Positions 24,467-33,727 of a DNA stretch of 64,000 nt are shown piece by piece; position 1 is the stretch's first letter, and the number at the start of each line of letters is the position of its first letter. The position numbers were made by a program, and so were the translations under genes. Location: contig JAXLQU010000005.1 in NCBI GenBank assembly GCA_046331425.1, positions 1 through 64,000 on the forward strand. The letters are read 5' to 3'. The DNA is from JANNUT01 sp046331425 (lineage in GTDB: Bacteria; Acidobacteriota; Polarisedimenticolia; J045). The notes beneath the pieces were generated by a model, which searched no databases, had not been told where the DNA came from, and worked only from the letters and a program-made list of their open reading frames with translations.

Positions 24467-26896
24467 GTGCGGTTTCGGTCGTGGCTCCTAGCGGTCTGCG
24501 CGAGCGGATTGGTTGCCGTAGGCGCGTCTCCATCACTGGCCCAGGCAAACCTACCTCCCGACTTCGACGAGGAGATTTTTGTCTCCGGTCTGGACAAGCC
24601 AACCGACTTCGCATTCGCTCCCGATGGGCGGATCTTTGTCGCGGAGAAGAACGGCCGGATCCGGGTGGTCGCTTCCGATGGGCGACTGTTGGCTGCTCCG
24701 TTCGTGACGATGAGCGTCAGTGCCGACAACGATCGCGGGCTGGTCGGGATTGCTCTGGATCCCAACTTCGCCGTCAACAAGTTCGTCTACGCCTATTTCA
24801 CGAGCCCCGACATTCCGCTGAATCCCGACAACTCCAAGTCCAGGATCTCGCGCTTGGTGAGATACACCGCGAACGGCAATGTTGCCGCACCGGGCAGCTA
24901 CACGGCGATCGTCGACAACATTCCCAGCGATTCCGACTCTCACACTGGCGGCTCGATCGAGTTCGGTCCCGACGGGAAGCTCTACCTCTCGCTCGGTGAT
25001 GGTGCTTCGTACGATCTGGCCAACCTGCTAGCGTTCCGATCGCAGAATCTGGACCAGGTTGCCGGGAAGATCCTGCGCTTGAATCCCGACGGAACGCCCC
25101 CGACCGACAACCCGTTCTACACCACCCCCACTGCGACCCGTTCGAAGGTTTGGCAGTACGGATTGCGGAATCCGTTCAAGGCGATCTTCCGTCCCGGCTC
25201 CAACAAGCTCTACATTAGCGATGTCGGCTGGTACGACTGGGAAGAACTCAACGTCGGCGGGCCGGGCACCAATTGGGGCTGGCCCTGTTTCGAAGGGAAT
25301 CTGGCCCAACCGCTGTACAGTCAGATCTTCCCGAGCCAATGCCAGGGTGTGGTGGGCACCAACCCCAACTGGACTTATGCGCATATTCCGGGTGAAGGGG
25401 GCTCGATCACCGGAGGCGGGTGGTATACGGCGACCAACTACCCGGCGCAATACCAGAACAGATATTTCCTTACCGACTACGCGCAGAAGTGGATCAAGTA
25501 TCTCGAGTTCTCGGCCACCGATGGCTTCGTCTCCGTCACCAACTTCGCGACCGGTCCCGCCGACTTTCGACCGATCGATGTGCAGCAAGGCCCTGATGGA
25601 AATCTGTACTACATCAACCTCGCGACCGATTTCAGCGCAGCGACCGGATCGATCAATCGCATTTTGTATGTCGGGACCGGCAATCGCGCGCCGCGCCCCA
25701 AAGCCAACGCCGCGCCAACCTCCGGATATGGGCCGCTGCTCGTACGATTCGACGGAACCGGCACCACCGATCCGGACAACGATCCGCTGACCTATCACTG
25801 GCGTTTCGGCGATGGTGCCGAGGGCGATGGATTCGCTGTCACCCACACATACACTGCGAACGGGCAGTACCTCGCCGTGTTGCAGGTAAACGACGGTCGA
25901 ATCACGCGCGAGTCCAAACTGACGATCACGATCGGCTCGTTGCCTCCCACGGCGGTCATGATCGAGCCAACACCATTCCGCACCTACACCGAGGGAGAGA
26001 CGGTTTTCTACAGCGGATCGGCCGACGATCCGGACGACGGCATCCTGGCCGATGCGGCCCTGGTATGGACCATCGTCCAGCATCACAACGAGCATCAGCA
26101 CCCGTACCACGACTCGATCGGGCCGACCGGTTCCTTCCTCGCGGAGGGAGGCCACGGCGCACCCGGTGACACGATCTATTACGAGGTGATCCTGACCGCG
26201 AGCGACTCGTCAGGTCTGCAAGACACCAAGCGCAACTTCATCTATCTGAACGAACCTCCGGTCGCCAACGCGGGGCCCGATCAAACAGCGTCCTGTGTTC
26301 TCCCGGATCAGTGGATCTATCTGGACGGCACCGGCACCACAGACCCGAACAACCAGCCGTTGATCTACCGCTGGGATCAGACGGCGGGAACCCCGGTGAC
26401 GCTCTTGGACAAAGACAAGCCGATTGCGAAGTTCAGGACACCAAGGCAGACAGGCGGTTTGATGGTTTTCCAGTTGACCGTCGACGACGGGCATGTACTC
26501 GACAGCGATGTGGCTCAGATCTCGTTGGTCGACCTGACCGATGCCGACGGCGACGGATTCCCCGCTTGCGGTGACTGCCAACCAACGAACGCCTCTCAGA
26601 AGCCACCGGGACAGACGTCGAACCTACGCTTTACCACCAAGGTCGCCTTGGCGTGGGACTCGGTGAGTGGAGCGACGAACTACGACTTGTGCCGCGGCAC
26701 ACTCGGCGGACCGTACTTCAAGTACGACCACGCCTGCATCGCCAAGGCGCTGGGCGCACCCAACAGCACCGATTCGGCGGTCCCCGCCGCGAGCAAAGGG
26801 TTTTACTACTTGTCGCGTGCCAACAACGCGTGCGGAAGAGGCATCTTCGGAATCGCCCGCGATGGATCCGGAATCCCCAACCCGGCTTGCCCGTAG
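24467..26896 (+). CDS. Secreted PQQ-dependent sugar-dehydrogenase-like beta-propeller with PKD domains
   Basis: An 809-residue exported protein. The GTG at 24467 is four bases after AGGAGG and starts a signal peptide (RSWLLAVCASGLVAVGASPSLAQA). Residues ~30-430 are a glucose/sorbosone dehydrogenase-type beta-propeller: GLDKPTDFAFAPDGRIFVAE, DRGLVGIALDPNFA, SHTGGSIEFGPDGKLYLSLGDG and VWQYGLRNPFKAIF, with the catalytic His in the SHTGGS segment. Two or more PKD-like beta-sandwich domains follow (HWRFGDGAEGDG...; YRWDQTAGTPV), then a DADGDGFPACGDCQ calcium-loop motif and a Cys-containing tail. Members oxidise sugars with PQQ in the periplasm or outside. No PQQ synthesis gene is nearby. Confidence 0.85.
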   Translation: MRFRSWLLAVCASGLVAVGASPSLAQANLPPDFDEEIFVSGLDKPTDFAFAPDGRIFVAEKNGRIRVVASDGRLLAAPFVTMSVSADNDRGLVGIALDPNFAVNKFVYAYFTSPDIPLNPDNSKSRISRLVRYTANGNVAAPGSYTAIVDNIPSDSDSHTGGSIEFGPDGKLYLSLGDGASYDLANLLAFRSQNLDQVAGKILRLNPDGTPPTDNPFYTTPTATRSKVWQYGLRNPFKAIFRPGSNKLYISDVGWYDWEELNVGGPGTNWGWPCFEGNLAQPLYSQIFPSQCQGVVGTNPNWTYAHIPGEGGSITGGGWYTATNYPAQYQNRYFLTDYAQKWIKYLEFSATDGFVSVTNFATGPADFRPIDVQQGPDGNLYYINLATDFSAATGSINRILYVGTGNRAPRPKANAAPTSGYGPLLVRFDGTGTTDPDNDPLTYHWRFGDGAEGDGFAVTHTYTANGQYLAVLQVNDGRITRESKLTITIGSLPPTAVMIEPTPFRTYTEGETVFYSGSADDPDDGILADAALVWTIVQHHNEHQHPYHDSIGPTGSFLAEGGHGAPGDTIYYEVILTASDSSGLQDTKRNFIYLNEPPVANAGPDQTASCVLPDQWIYLDGTGTTDPNNQPLIYRWDQTAGTPVTLLDKDKPIAKFRTPRQTGGLMVFQLTVDDGHVLDSDVAQISLVDLTDADGDGFPACGDCQPTNASQKPPGQTSNLRFTTKVALAWDSVSGATNYDLCRGTLGGPYFKYDHACIAKALGAPNSTDSAVPAASKGFYYLSRANNACGRGIFGIARDGSGIPNPACP

Positions 26897-26902
26897 GCGC
26901 AA

Positions 26903-27217
26903 TCAGTCGCGCCAGGAATAAATGAACAGCCGCACGGCTCCTGCACCTGGGTTGCGGGCGCGGTGGGACGTGCCGGCGTCGATCAGAAATCCGTTTCCTG
27001 CCTGCACAGTGAGGGAATCGCCCGCGTCGAAATCGATCGCGAGAGTTCCTTCCAGGACGTACCCCGCATGCCCGGATCGGCACGCGTTCGGATCGTGAAA
27101 ACCGGGCTCGAAACTGATTTCAACCGCTGGCGCTCCTTCGATCGCCCGCTTTCGTTCGAGAGGGTGTGCGCCGGGCGTCCAGGGAACATTGCAGAAGTCG
27201 AAGAGTCGATAGCCCAT
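26903..27217 (-). CDS. Small cupin-domain protein
   Basis: A 104-residue single-domain cupin starting at ATG 27217. The two cupin motifs are visible: the first around CRSGHAGYVLEGTLAIDF and the second around GTSHRARNPGAG. Only part of the classic His/Glu metal-ligand set is seen, so metal binding is uncertain. Small cupins of this type act as sugar- or acid-binding proteins or isomerases; no function can be assigned. It converges on the dehydrogenase-like gene, with six bases between stop codons. Confidence 0.8.
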   Translation of the reverse strand: MGYRLFDFCNVPWTPGAHPLERKRAIEGAPAVEISFEPGFHDPNACRSGHAGYVLEGTLAIDFDAGDSLTVQAGNGFLIDAGTSHRARNPGAGAVRLFIYSWRD

Positions 27218-27419
27218 GGGCCTAGCATAGCGCGTGCGCTGGAGCGCCCTCGGTTCGCGATCCACGCTCGGTAGGAAATCGCCAGCGCGCCTCGACGAGA
27301 CGAACGATCGCCGCTATCACCGGTGCTCGGTCCATACATCCACAACCGGCCCGAGGGTCCGGCCGAACGGCGCCAGCGAGCCGCTACAATTCCTGTCCCT
27401 TCGCCACCGGAGCACTCTG

Positions 27420-28421
27420 ATGGAATATCGCCGATTGGGACGTAGCGGACTGCAGGTCTCGACCCTCTCGCTTGGCTCATGGTTGACGTTCGGCATTCAG
27501 ATCGATGAGGACCGTGCGTTCGCCTGCATGCGTGCCGCCCGCGACGCAGGAGTCAACTTCTTCGACAACGCGGAAGGGTACGCAGGCGGAGAGTCCGAGA
27601 GAGTGATGGGTCGAATACTCCGCCGCAGCGAGTGGAAGCGCACCGACCTCGTGCTCTCCACCAAGATCTACTGGGGCGGTGCCGGGCCCAACGATCGCGG
27701 TCTGTCTCGCAAACATTTGATCGAAGGAACCGACGCCGCGCTGGAGCGACTGGGGGTTCGGTATGTCGATCTGGTGTTTTGTCATCGCCCCGACCCACAG
27801 ACTCCGCTGGACGAAACGGTGCGCGCGATGAGCCATCTGATCGATAGCGGTCGTGCCTTCTATTGGGGCACCAGCGAATGGAGCGCAGAGGAGATTCGTG
27901 ACGCGTGGCACATCGCCCGAGCGCAACACCTGGTCGCCCCTGTGATGGAACAGCCGCAATACAACCTGTTCCATCGCGAGCGCGTCGAGAAAGAGTACGC
28001 ACGGCTCTACGACGATATTGGACTTGGGCTCACGATCTGGAGCCCGTTGGCCAGCGGATTGTTGAGCGGCAAATACAACGATGGGCGCGCGCCGATCGAG
28101 AGCCGGGCCAACCTGCCGGGGCACGAATGGCTGCGCCCAAGGTTGGTCGGTGAACTCGCGGAATCCCGTCGTGACAAGCTGCGCGCGTTGGCCGACTTGG
28201 CTTCCCATTTGGGTTGCACGCAAGCCCAACTCGCGTTGGCCTGGTGCGCCGCCAACCCTCGCGTGAGCTCCGTGATTACCGGCGCCTCTGGGCCGGAACA
28301 GGTAGCCGAGAACATGCGAGCGATCGACCTGCTGCCGAAGCTCGACGCCGCGGTAATGAATCGCATCGAGGCAATTCTGCAAAATCGGCCGGCTTCGGAT
28401 CCCGATTGGCGCAAGATGTGA
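27420..28421 (+). CDS. Aldo/keto reductase (Kv-beta/YghZ type)
   Basis: A 333-residue NADPH-dependent oxidoreductase of normal family length, starting at ATG 27420 (longer reading is unsupported). The catalytic tetrad is present: Asp and Tyr in NFFDNAEGYAGGESE, Lys in VLSTKIYWGG and His in DLVFCHRPDP. The LGRSGLQVSTLSLGSWLTFG start and IWSPLASGLLSGKYNDG resemble potassium-channel beta subunits and YghZ/Gpr, which reduce small aldehydes such as methylglyoxal. It precedes the AlaX-type gene by four bases, so both are probably co-transcribed. Confidence 0.9.
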   Translation: MEYRRLGRSGLQVSTLSLGSWLTFGIQIDEDRAFACMRAARDAGVNFFDNAEGYAGGESERVMGRILRRSEWKRTDLVLSTKIYWGGAGPNDRGLSRKHLIEGTDAALERLGVRYVDLVFCHRPDPQTPLDETVRAMSHLIDSGRAFYWGTSEWSAEEIRDAWHIARAQHLVAPVMEQPQYNLFHRERVEKEYARLYDDIGLGLTIWSPLASGLLSGKYNDGRAPIESRANLPGHEWLRPRLVGELAESRRDKLRALADLASHLGCTQAQLALAWCAANPRVSSVITGASGPEQVAENMRAIDLLPKLDAAVMNRIEAILQNRPASDPDWRKM

Positions 28422-28425
28422 ACTG

Positions 28426-29628
28426 ATGGACGAGACAACGTTTCAATACGAGGTCGATCCACGCGCGACCAAATTGGCGACGCGTGTCGTGCGTCGCGGT
28501 CTTCATCAAGGGCGATCATTCGTGGTGCTCGCCGATACGGTGCTGTTTCCGGAGGGTGGCGGGCAACCTGCAGATCGGGGCCGTATCGACGCAGCGCGGG
28601 TGGTCGATGTGCAGAAACACCAGGGCGAAGTCCGACATTTCCTGGGTGACGAGTTAGCAAACGACGAGGTCACGGTCTACCTCGATTGGCCGCGGCGTTT
28701 CGACCTGATGCAACAGCACACCGGACAACATCTGCTTTCCGCTGTCGCGCAGGATCGGTTTGGCTGGGCCACTACGGCGTTTCACCTCAGCGAGTCAAGC
28801 GCCGATATCGAACTCGACGTTCCGCAACTCGACGACGAGTCGCGGCTGTTACTCGAGGATGCGGTCGCGCACGAGATCCGCGCCGCGCGCGCGGTGCGGG
28901 CGCGACGCGTCCGTCTCTCCGAATACGAAGCACTCGCCGTACGAACACGGGGCTTGCCTGCCGATCACACAGGCGACGTGCGCCTGGTCGAAATCGACGG
29001 CCTCGATCTCAACACGTGCGGCGGCACACACCTGGCGAACACTGCCGAGATCGAAACGATCTCTTTGCTCGATACCGAGCCGATGCGCGGCGGCACGCGG
29101 TTGCATTTCGTTTGCGGACAGCGAGCCCGCCGTCGGTTCGCTCGGAGCGAGTCCCTGCTTCGACAACTGCGTCAGGCGCTCGGCGCCAACGACGACGGGC
29201 TCTATGACGCGGCGCTCGCCAAAGATCTCGCACTGCGCGAGGCACTGCGCCGTGAGCGACGCACCTCGATGATGCTGGCGCTCGTCGAAGCCGAGCGACT
29301 TGCAGTGTTGGCGGCGCCACTGGCGGCCCATCGTTTCGCCGACTGCGACGCAGGGTTTCTCAATGCAGTTGGACAGCAGTTCTGTCGCTTGGCACCCAAC
29401 GGTGTGGTGGCGCTTTGCTGTGGCAGCGATGACGAGGGATCACTGCTGCTTGCTGCAGGTCCTGGATACGCGTCCGATCTGAGGCGGCTGGGAGCAGAAC
29501 TCGTCACGCAACTCGACGGGCGCGGCGGCGGCACGCCGCGGCTGTTCCAGGCGAAGGTGAAGAATCTCGCCGCCTGGGATGCTGCCGTGGCCTCGCTTCG
29601 CTCCCGGCTCATGGCGGCAGACTCGTAA
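28426..29628 (+). CDS. AlaX-type alanyl-tRNA editing protein with DHHA1-like C-terminus
   Basis: A 400-residue free-standing homologue of the editing half of alanyl-tRNA synthetase. The zinc site is complete: HTGQH (~97-101) and CGGTH (~198-202). The N-terminal barrel contains LFPEGGGQPADRG, the AlaRS/AlaX signature. Residues ~235-400 include a coiled coil and a DHHA1/C-Ala-like domain (GGGTPRLFQAKVK). Known members hydrolyse Ser- or Gly-tRNA(Ala) in trans in the cytoplasm. No synthetase catalytic core is present. The gene converges on the first ATP-grasp gene, with 15 bp between stops. Confidence 0.9.
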   Translation: MDETTFQYEVDPRATKLATRVVRRGLHQGRSFVVLADTVLFPEGGGQPADRGRIDAARVVDVQKHQGEVRHFLGDELANDEVTVYLDWPRRFDLMQQHTGQHLLSAVAQDRFGWATTAFHLSESSADIELDVPQLDDESRLLLEDAVAHEIRAARAVRARRVRLSEYEALAVRTRGLPADHTGDVRLVEIDGLDLNTCGGTHLANTAEIETISLLDTEPMRGGTRLHFVCGQRARRRFARSESLLRQLRQALGANDDGLYDAALAKDLALREALRRERRTSMMLALVEAERLAVLAAPLAAHRFADCDAGFLNAVGQQFCRLAPNGVVALCCGSDDEGSLLLAAGPGYASDLRRLGAELVTQLDGRGGGTPRLFQAKVKNLAAWDAAVASLRSRLMAADS

Positions 29629-29643
29629 CGGTGAGCGAGTCTT

Positions 29644-30864
29644 TCAACCCGCGTACAACTGCAGTTCGTGGGCAACCCGATCGGCCATCTCGAGCGCTGG
29701 TTGAAACTCCGGATGGCGGAGCATCACGTACCCGTCCCCGATCACCGAGCGCATCCCCGCTCTCGTCGGGGCCCCGATCGGGGTCAAGTCGATGGCACAA
29801 ATGTGCTGCCCGATCTCGGCCATCAATCGGGACAGCCCTTCGATGCGTTGAATCCGACCTTCGCCTCGCGCCTTCTTGAAGATCGCCACCGCGTTGTATC
29901 GGCGATCGACGTGCTGTGAGAATCGTCCGTGTACAGCGGCCTCCGCCCACCCGCGGAAAAGGTCGATATCGCTGGTGAAGTTCATCACGTCGACGGTCCG
30001 GGCGCCCGGCGCGCGAGCTCCGATCTCACCGAAGACAGCCTCGCCATTCTGCTTCCAGTACCACTCCATGTGCGTGAAGCCGGTCTGAAAGCCGAGCGCC
30101 TTCAGCACCTCGAACCCCATCCGTTTGCCCTGCTCCAGATCGGGCATCGAAAGGTCACGAATCCCGACCGTTTGCTGGCTGATCCAGGGATTGAGTCGCG
30201 ACTCCAACGCGCGCGGACGGTAGAAGCAGATATTCAGGTAGGCCACCTGGCCGTCGATGCAGACCGTGTCGAAAGTACAATCAGCCCCCTCGACGAACTC
30301 CTCGACGCTCACCTCGGGGACGTGACGCGTCCGCTGCAGCACCTGCTCGAGTTCCTCCGGGTTGTTCACGCGGTACGTGTCGTTGGAGCCGGCGCCGTCG
30401 ATCGGTTTGATCACCAGCGGGTACCCGACATGCGCGACCGCTTCGTGCACCTGGGACGTGGTGGTTGCACTCCCGTGACGAGGGGTGCGGATTCCGGCGC
30501 GCTCGAGCACCTGCTTCATCAGTTCCTTGTCGCGAAACGGCTTGGTCTCGTCGAGCGTCATTCCAGGCAATCCGAATTCGTGGCGGATGCGTGCGGCCAA
30601 GTACATTCCGGCCTCCCACAAACACTCGACCTGATCGATCCGCACCTGGCGATGGACTTCATGGATCTGGCGAATGACATCGTCTTCGTCCCACAGATTT
30701 CGGACCTGGATGTGATGCGTCAGCGCGTCACGCGCTTGCGCCGGGAGCGCACCGGCCGGTTGATCGCCCAATCCGATCACGCGCGCACCGACCGTCGCCA
30801 AGCCTTGGGTGAACAACGGCATTTCCGCAGGGAATCCTGGTGAAATCATCAATACGGTCTTCAT
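29644..30864 (-). CDS. ATP-grasp ligase, paralogue 1 (L-amino-acid-ligase-like)
   Basis: A 406-residue ATP-grasp enzyme starting at ATG 30864, behind GAGGA. Motifs: RDKELMK (~111-117), the ATP-binding IKPIDGAGS with K153, adenine-contacting VEEFVEG (~187-193), and the metal-binding pair HMEWY (265-269) and GEIGARAPG (279-287). The HxE...EIGAR pattern is that of BacD/carnosine-synthase-type dipeptide ligases, which activate a carboxylate as acyl-phosphate and join it to an amine. The N-terminal ~100 residues form the preATP-grasp domain. It is co-directional with paralogue 2 upstream (28 bp apart). Substrates are unknown. Confidence 0.85.
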   Translation of the reverse strand: MKTVLMISPGFPAEMPLFTQGLATVGARVIGLGDQPAGALPAQARDALTHHIQVRNLWDEDDVIRQIHEVHRQVRIDQVECLWEAGMYLAARIRHEFGLPGMTLDETKPFRDKELMKQVLERAGIRTPRHGSATTTSQVHEAVAHVGYPLVIKPIDGAGSNDTYRVNNPEELEQVLQRTRHVPEVSVEEFVEGADCTFDTVCIDGQVAYLNICFYRPRALESRLNPWISQQTVGIRDLSMPDLEQGKRMGFEVLKALGFQTGFTHMEWYWKQNGEAVFGEIGARAPGARTVDVMNFTSDIDLFRGWAEAAVHGRFSQHVDRRYNAVAIFKKARGEGRIQRIEGLSRLMAEIGQHICAIDLTPIGAPTRAGMRSVIGDGYVMLRHPEFQPALEMADRVAHELQLYAG

Positions 30865-30892
30865 CTGACGATCCTCGACAAAAGGCACGAAC

Positions 30893-32113
30893 TCAACCGA
30901 GTTCAACCCGAATCAGTGTAATCAGTCGTCGCAGTGCGTCGGATACGACCTCGGTGTCGGGGTGCCGCACGATCACGTACCCCTCCCCTTCGTATCCACT
31001 GCCAGGGGCTTGGCCAGGGTGAGGTAGTTTGGCCTCGACCACCAGTCCTCCCAACTCCTTCTGCGCGTGTTCCAAACCGTGCACCGCCTTCACGCGCCCA
31101 TGCCCCTGCCCGCGAAGATACGCAGCGCCAGCAGCGTACCGGCGCTCTGGTGGGTCGAATTGGTCGAAGATCATCAACCTGGACCAAGCACGATAGAAGT
31201 CTGTGTCATGCGCGTAGGAGATCAGCGTGGTGAACTGTGCGCCGGGGGGGCGTGCACCGACCTCCGAGATCGCGACAGTCCCATCGCTGCGTCGAAACCA
31301 CTCCATGTGCGACATGTTGGTCCCGATCCCCAAAACTGGAAGCGCGTGTCGTGCGGCCTGGACGATCGCGCTGTATTCCGGCGTCTGAACCTCGCGCGGC
31401 AAGAGCACGGCCCATTGGATCCAAGGGGTCTCGACGACCTCCAACGGTCCCGGAAAATAGTGATTGATCGAATACCAGATCAGTCGCCCGTCGATGCAGA
31501 CGCTGTCGAACGAATGCTCTTGGCCGACGATGAATTCCTCGACCATCGCGGGCCGCTCCGCCGACGGCGTGTGCATCCTGAGGTACGACGTCAGTTGATC
31601 GTGATCGTCCAAGCGGAATGTGTTTCTCGAGCCGGCGCCCGCCGGCGGTTTGGCCACCACCGGGAAGCCGATCTCGCGCACGAACTCGAGCACCTGCTCG
31701 GAGGTGTGCGCCAGCCGGTGCTTGGCGCACGGTAGACCGTGCTTGCTCAACACGTCTTTCATGCGTGCCTTGTCGCGGAAGTTTCGTGCCGCATCGGCTC
31801 CGATTCCCGGCAGGCGCAGTGCGTCACGAACCTCACCCAACGGAACCTGGAGATCCTCGAGCATCCCAATCAGCCGATCGACCGATCCCTGGCGCTGGGC
31901 GCAAACTCGGGTTGCATCGGCGATCTGCTGCGCGTCGAGTCCGTCGGAGACCCGCTGGTGAGCCGCGAGTCGTTGACGCAATCCGGGCGGCAACCGTTCT
32001 TCAGGGTCTTGACTGACAAGTCCGAGGCGCACGCCGGGAAGCGCTGCCGCCGCCTCGACGAATCGGAGGGTGGCTTCACGAAAGAACGGTGCGACGAAAA
32101 CGACGTTCGGCAT
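30893..32113 (-). CDS. ATP-grasp ligase, paralogue 2
   Basis: A 406-residue ATP-grasp protein with the same layout as paralogues 1 and 3. Motifs: FRDKARMKD (~112-120), VAKPPAGAGS with K155, VEEFIVGQEHS (~191-201), VCIDGR, MSHMEWF (~267-273) and EVGARPPGA (~284-292). All residues expected for ATP and magnesium binding are present. It is the promoter-proximal gene of the leftward pair and diverges from glycogen synthase 92 bp away. I infer an amide- or peptide-bond-forming ligase that acts with its neighbours on one product. Confidence 0.85.
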   Translation of the reverse strand: MPNVVFVAPFFREATLRFVEAAAALPGVRLGLVSQDPEERLPPGLRQRLAAHQRVSDGLDAQQIADATRVCAQRQGSVDRLIGMLEDLQVPLGEVRDALRLPGIGADAARNFRDKARMKDVLSKHGLPCAKHRLAHTSEQVLEFVREIGFPVVAKPPAGAGSRNTFRLDDHDQLTSYLRMHTPSAERPAMVEEFIVGQEHSFDSVCIDGRLIWYSINHYFPGPLEVVETPWIQWAVLLPREVQTPEYSAIVQAARHALPVLGIGTNMSHMEWFRRSDGTVAISEVGARPPGAQFTTLISYAHDTDFYRAWSRLMIFDQFDPPERRYAAGAAYLRGQGHGRVKAVHGLEHAQKELGGLVVEAKLPHPGQAPGSGYEGEGYVIVRHPDTEVVSDALRRLITLIRVELG

Positions 32114-32171
32114 GGCCGTGATGCTAACCCGGAACGCGCCGCAGTTCGGAAGCCCCCGCCTGGCAGGGCCC

Positions 32172-32186
32172 GCCCGAGAATCGGGC
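32172..32186. other. Short hairpin in the glgA leader
   Basis: GCCCGA, loop GAA, TCGGGC: a perfect six-pair stem located 19 bases before the glgA GTG in the 92-bp divergent gap. It may affect translation or mark a control site; nothing further supports it. Confidence 0.35.
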
Positions 32187-32205
32187 CGTGTTAGCGTTAG
32201 CCCGC

Positions 32206-33663
32206 GTGAAAGTCCTTTCGGTCAGTTCGGAACTCGTCCCGTTCGCCAAGACTGGCGGTCTGGCGGACGTCTGTGCCGCACTGCCTCGAGCCCTGCGCCA
32301 ACAAGGTCACGAGCTGCAGGTCTACCTCCCTTTGTACAAGCAGATCAAACGCGATGGTTTGGTCTTGACCCCTCTTCCGGAACTTCAGAACTTGGAGTGT
32401 GTGTTGGGCCGGGACACGGTCCGATTCTCCGTGGTGGCAACGGTGCTCCCCGACAGCGACGTGCCGGTCCACCTGATCGACTGCCCACCGATGTTCCATC
32501 GCGATGGGATCTACACCAGCGACGACGACGAGACGCTGCGATTCGTGTTGCTGTGCCATGCGGCACTGATCGCCTCGCACCGGTTAGGGTTCGCGCCCGG
32601 GATCGTTCATGCGCATGACTGGCAAGCCTCACTTCTTCCGCTCCTGCTCGACACGACCTATCGCTGGTCGTCGTTTCTTGCCGGCGCACGATCGGTATTG
32701 ACGATCCACAACTTGAACTACCAAGGACGCTGCCCGGCAGCGATGCTCGGCTCGCTGGGACTGCCCGAGTCGGCCCATGCGCGGTTGCATCAAGACAACC
32801 TCAGGGCCGGATTCATCAACCTGTTGCTTACCGGCATTCTCCACGCCGATGTGTTGACAACGGTCAGTCCGACCTACGCACACGAGATCCAGACCGAGGA
32901 GTTCGGTGCCGGTCTTCACCCGTACCTGGCGGCGCGACGCGATCGTCTCTTCGGAATCCTCAACGGTGTCGATGACACCTGGGACCCCGCGCACGATGCG
33001 CTGATCCCGGCCACGTTCGGCATCGAGTCGATTGACCGCAAGACACTCAACCGCGACGCGCTGCTCTCGAAGACGGGATTGAGGCCGGCCCCTCCGGATG
33101 TTGCGGTCTTCGGCATCGTCAGCCGCTTGGCCTCGCAGAAAGGGTTTCAGTTGCTGCAAGACACACTCCCCCGACTGTTTCTGCAGGCGGATGCGAGGCT
33201 CGTGGTGTTGGGCAGCGGCGAACCGAGATTCGAAGAGTTCTTCTCCCAGTTCCAACAACAGCAACCGGGGCGCGTCTGTTTCTATCGCGGCTTCAGCAAC
33301 GAGTTGGCCCACCTGATCGAGGCCGGCGCCGATATCTTTCTGATGCCCTCCCGCTATGAGCCGTGTGGGCTGAACCAGATGTACAGCTTGCGCTACGGGA
33401 CGGTTCCGTTGGTTCGGCGAGTGGGCGGCTTGGCGGACACCGTCCGCGCGTGGGATCCCACAACCGGTCAAGGCAACGGGTTTCTGTTCGACGCCTTCAC
33501 ACCCGAGGCGTTCTGGGATGCACTGGTCGACACGCTGCGCGCCTTCGACGACCCGGCGCAGTGGCGCCAGATCCAACGCAACGGAATGGCTGCCGACTTT
33601 TCGTGGGGGCGCCAGGCGCAGCGCTACGGTGCGTTGTACGAACGACTCGCCGCACTGGGTTGA
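32206..33663 (+). CDS. glgA: Glycogen/starch synthase (GT5)
   Basis: A 485-residue ADP-glucose-type glycogen synthase of usual length. The GTG at 32206 gives the canonical N-terminus VKVLSVSSELVPFAKTGGLADV, with KTGGL binding the nucleotide sugar; a GTG at 32188 would add six residues. The C-terminal domain has GIVSRLASQKG and the catalytic region MPSRYEPCGLNQMYSLRYGT, followed by VRRVGGLADTV. Family members extend alpha-1,4-glucans from ADP- or UDP-glucose. It is the first gene of the rightward run that includes ATP-grasp, S51, esterase, GCS2 and M14 genes, and no glgB or glgC is near, so it may glycosylate something in that pathway instead of, or besides, making glycogen. Confidence 0.92.
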   Translation: MKVLSVSSELVPFAKTGGLADVCAALPRALRQQGHELQVYLPLYKQIKRDGLVLTPLPELQNLECVLGRDTVRFSVVATVLPDSDVPVHLIDCPPMFHRDGIYTSDDDETLRFVLLCHAALIASHRLGFAPGIVHAHDWQASLLPLLLDTTYRWSSFLAGARSVLTIHNLNYQGRCPAAMLGSLGLPESAHARLHQDNLRAGFINLLLTGILHADVLTTVSPTYAHEIQTEEFGAGLHPYLAARRDRLFGILNGVDDTWDPAHDALIPATFGIESIDRKTLNRDALLSKTGLRPAPPDVAVFGIVSRLASQKGFQLLQDTLPRLFLQADARLVVLGSGEPRFEEFFSQFQQQQPGRVCFYRGFSNELAHLIEAGADIFLMPSRYEPCGLNQMYSLRYGTVPLVRRVGGLADTVRAWDPTTGQGNGFLFDAFTPEAFWDALVDTLRAFDDPAQWRQIQRNGMAADFSWGRQAQRYGALYERLAALG

Positions 33664-33727
33664 CCCTCGTCGTGGTGGGCGCTGAATCATGATCAGATAG
33701 ACTGGGCACGATTCGAAGGAGGGTTTG

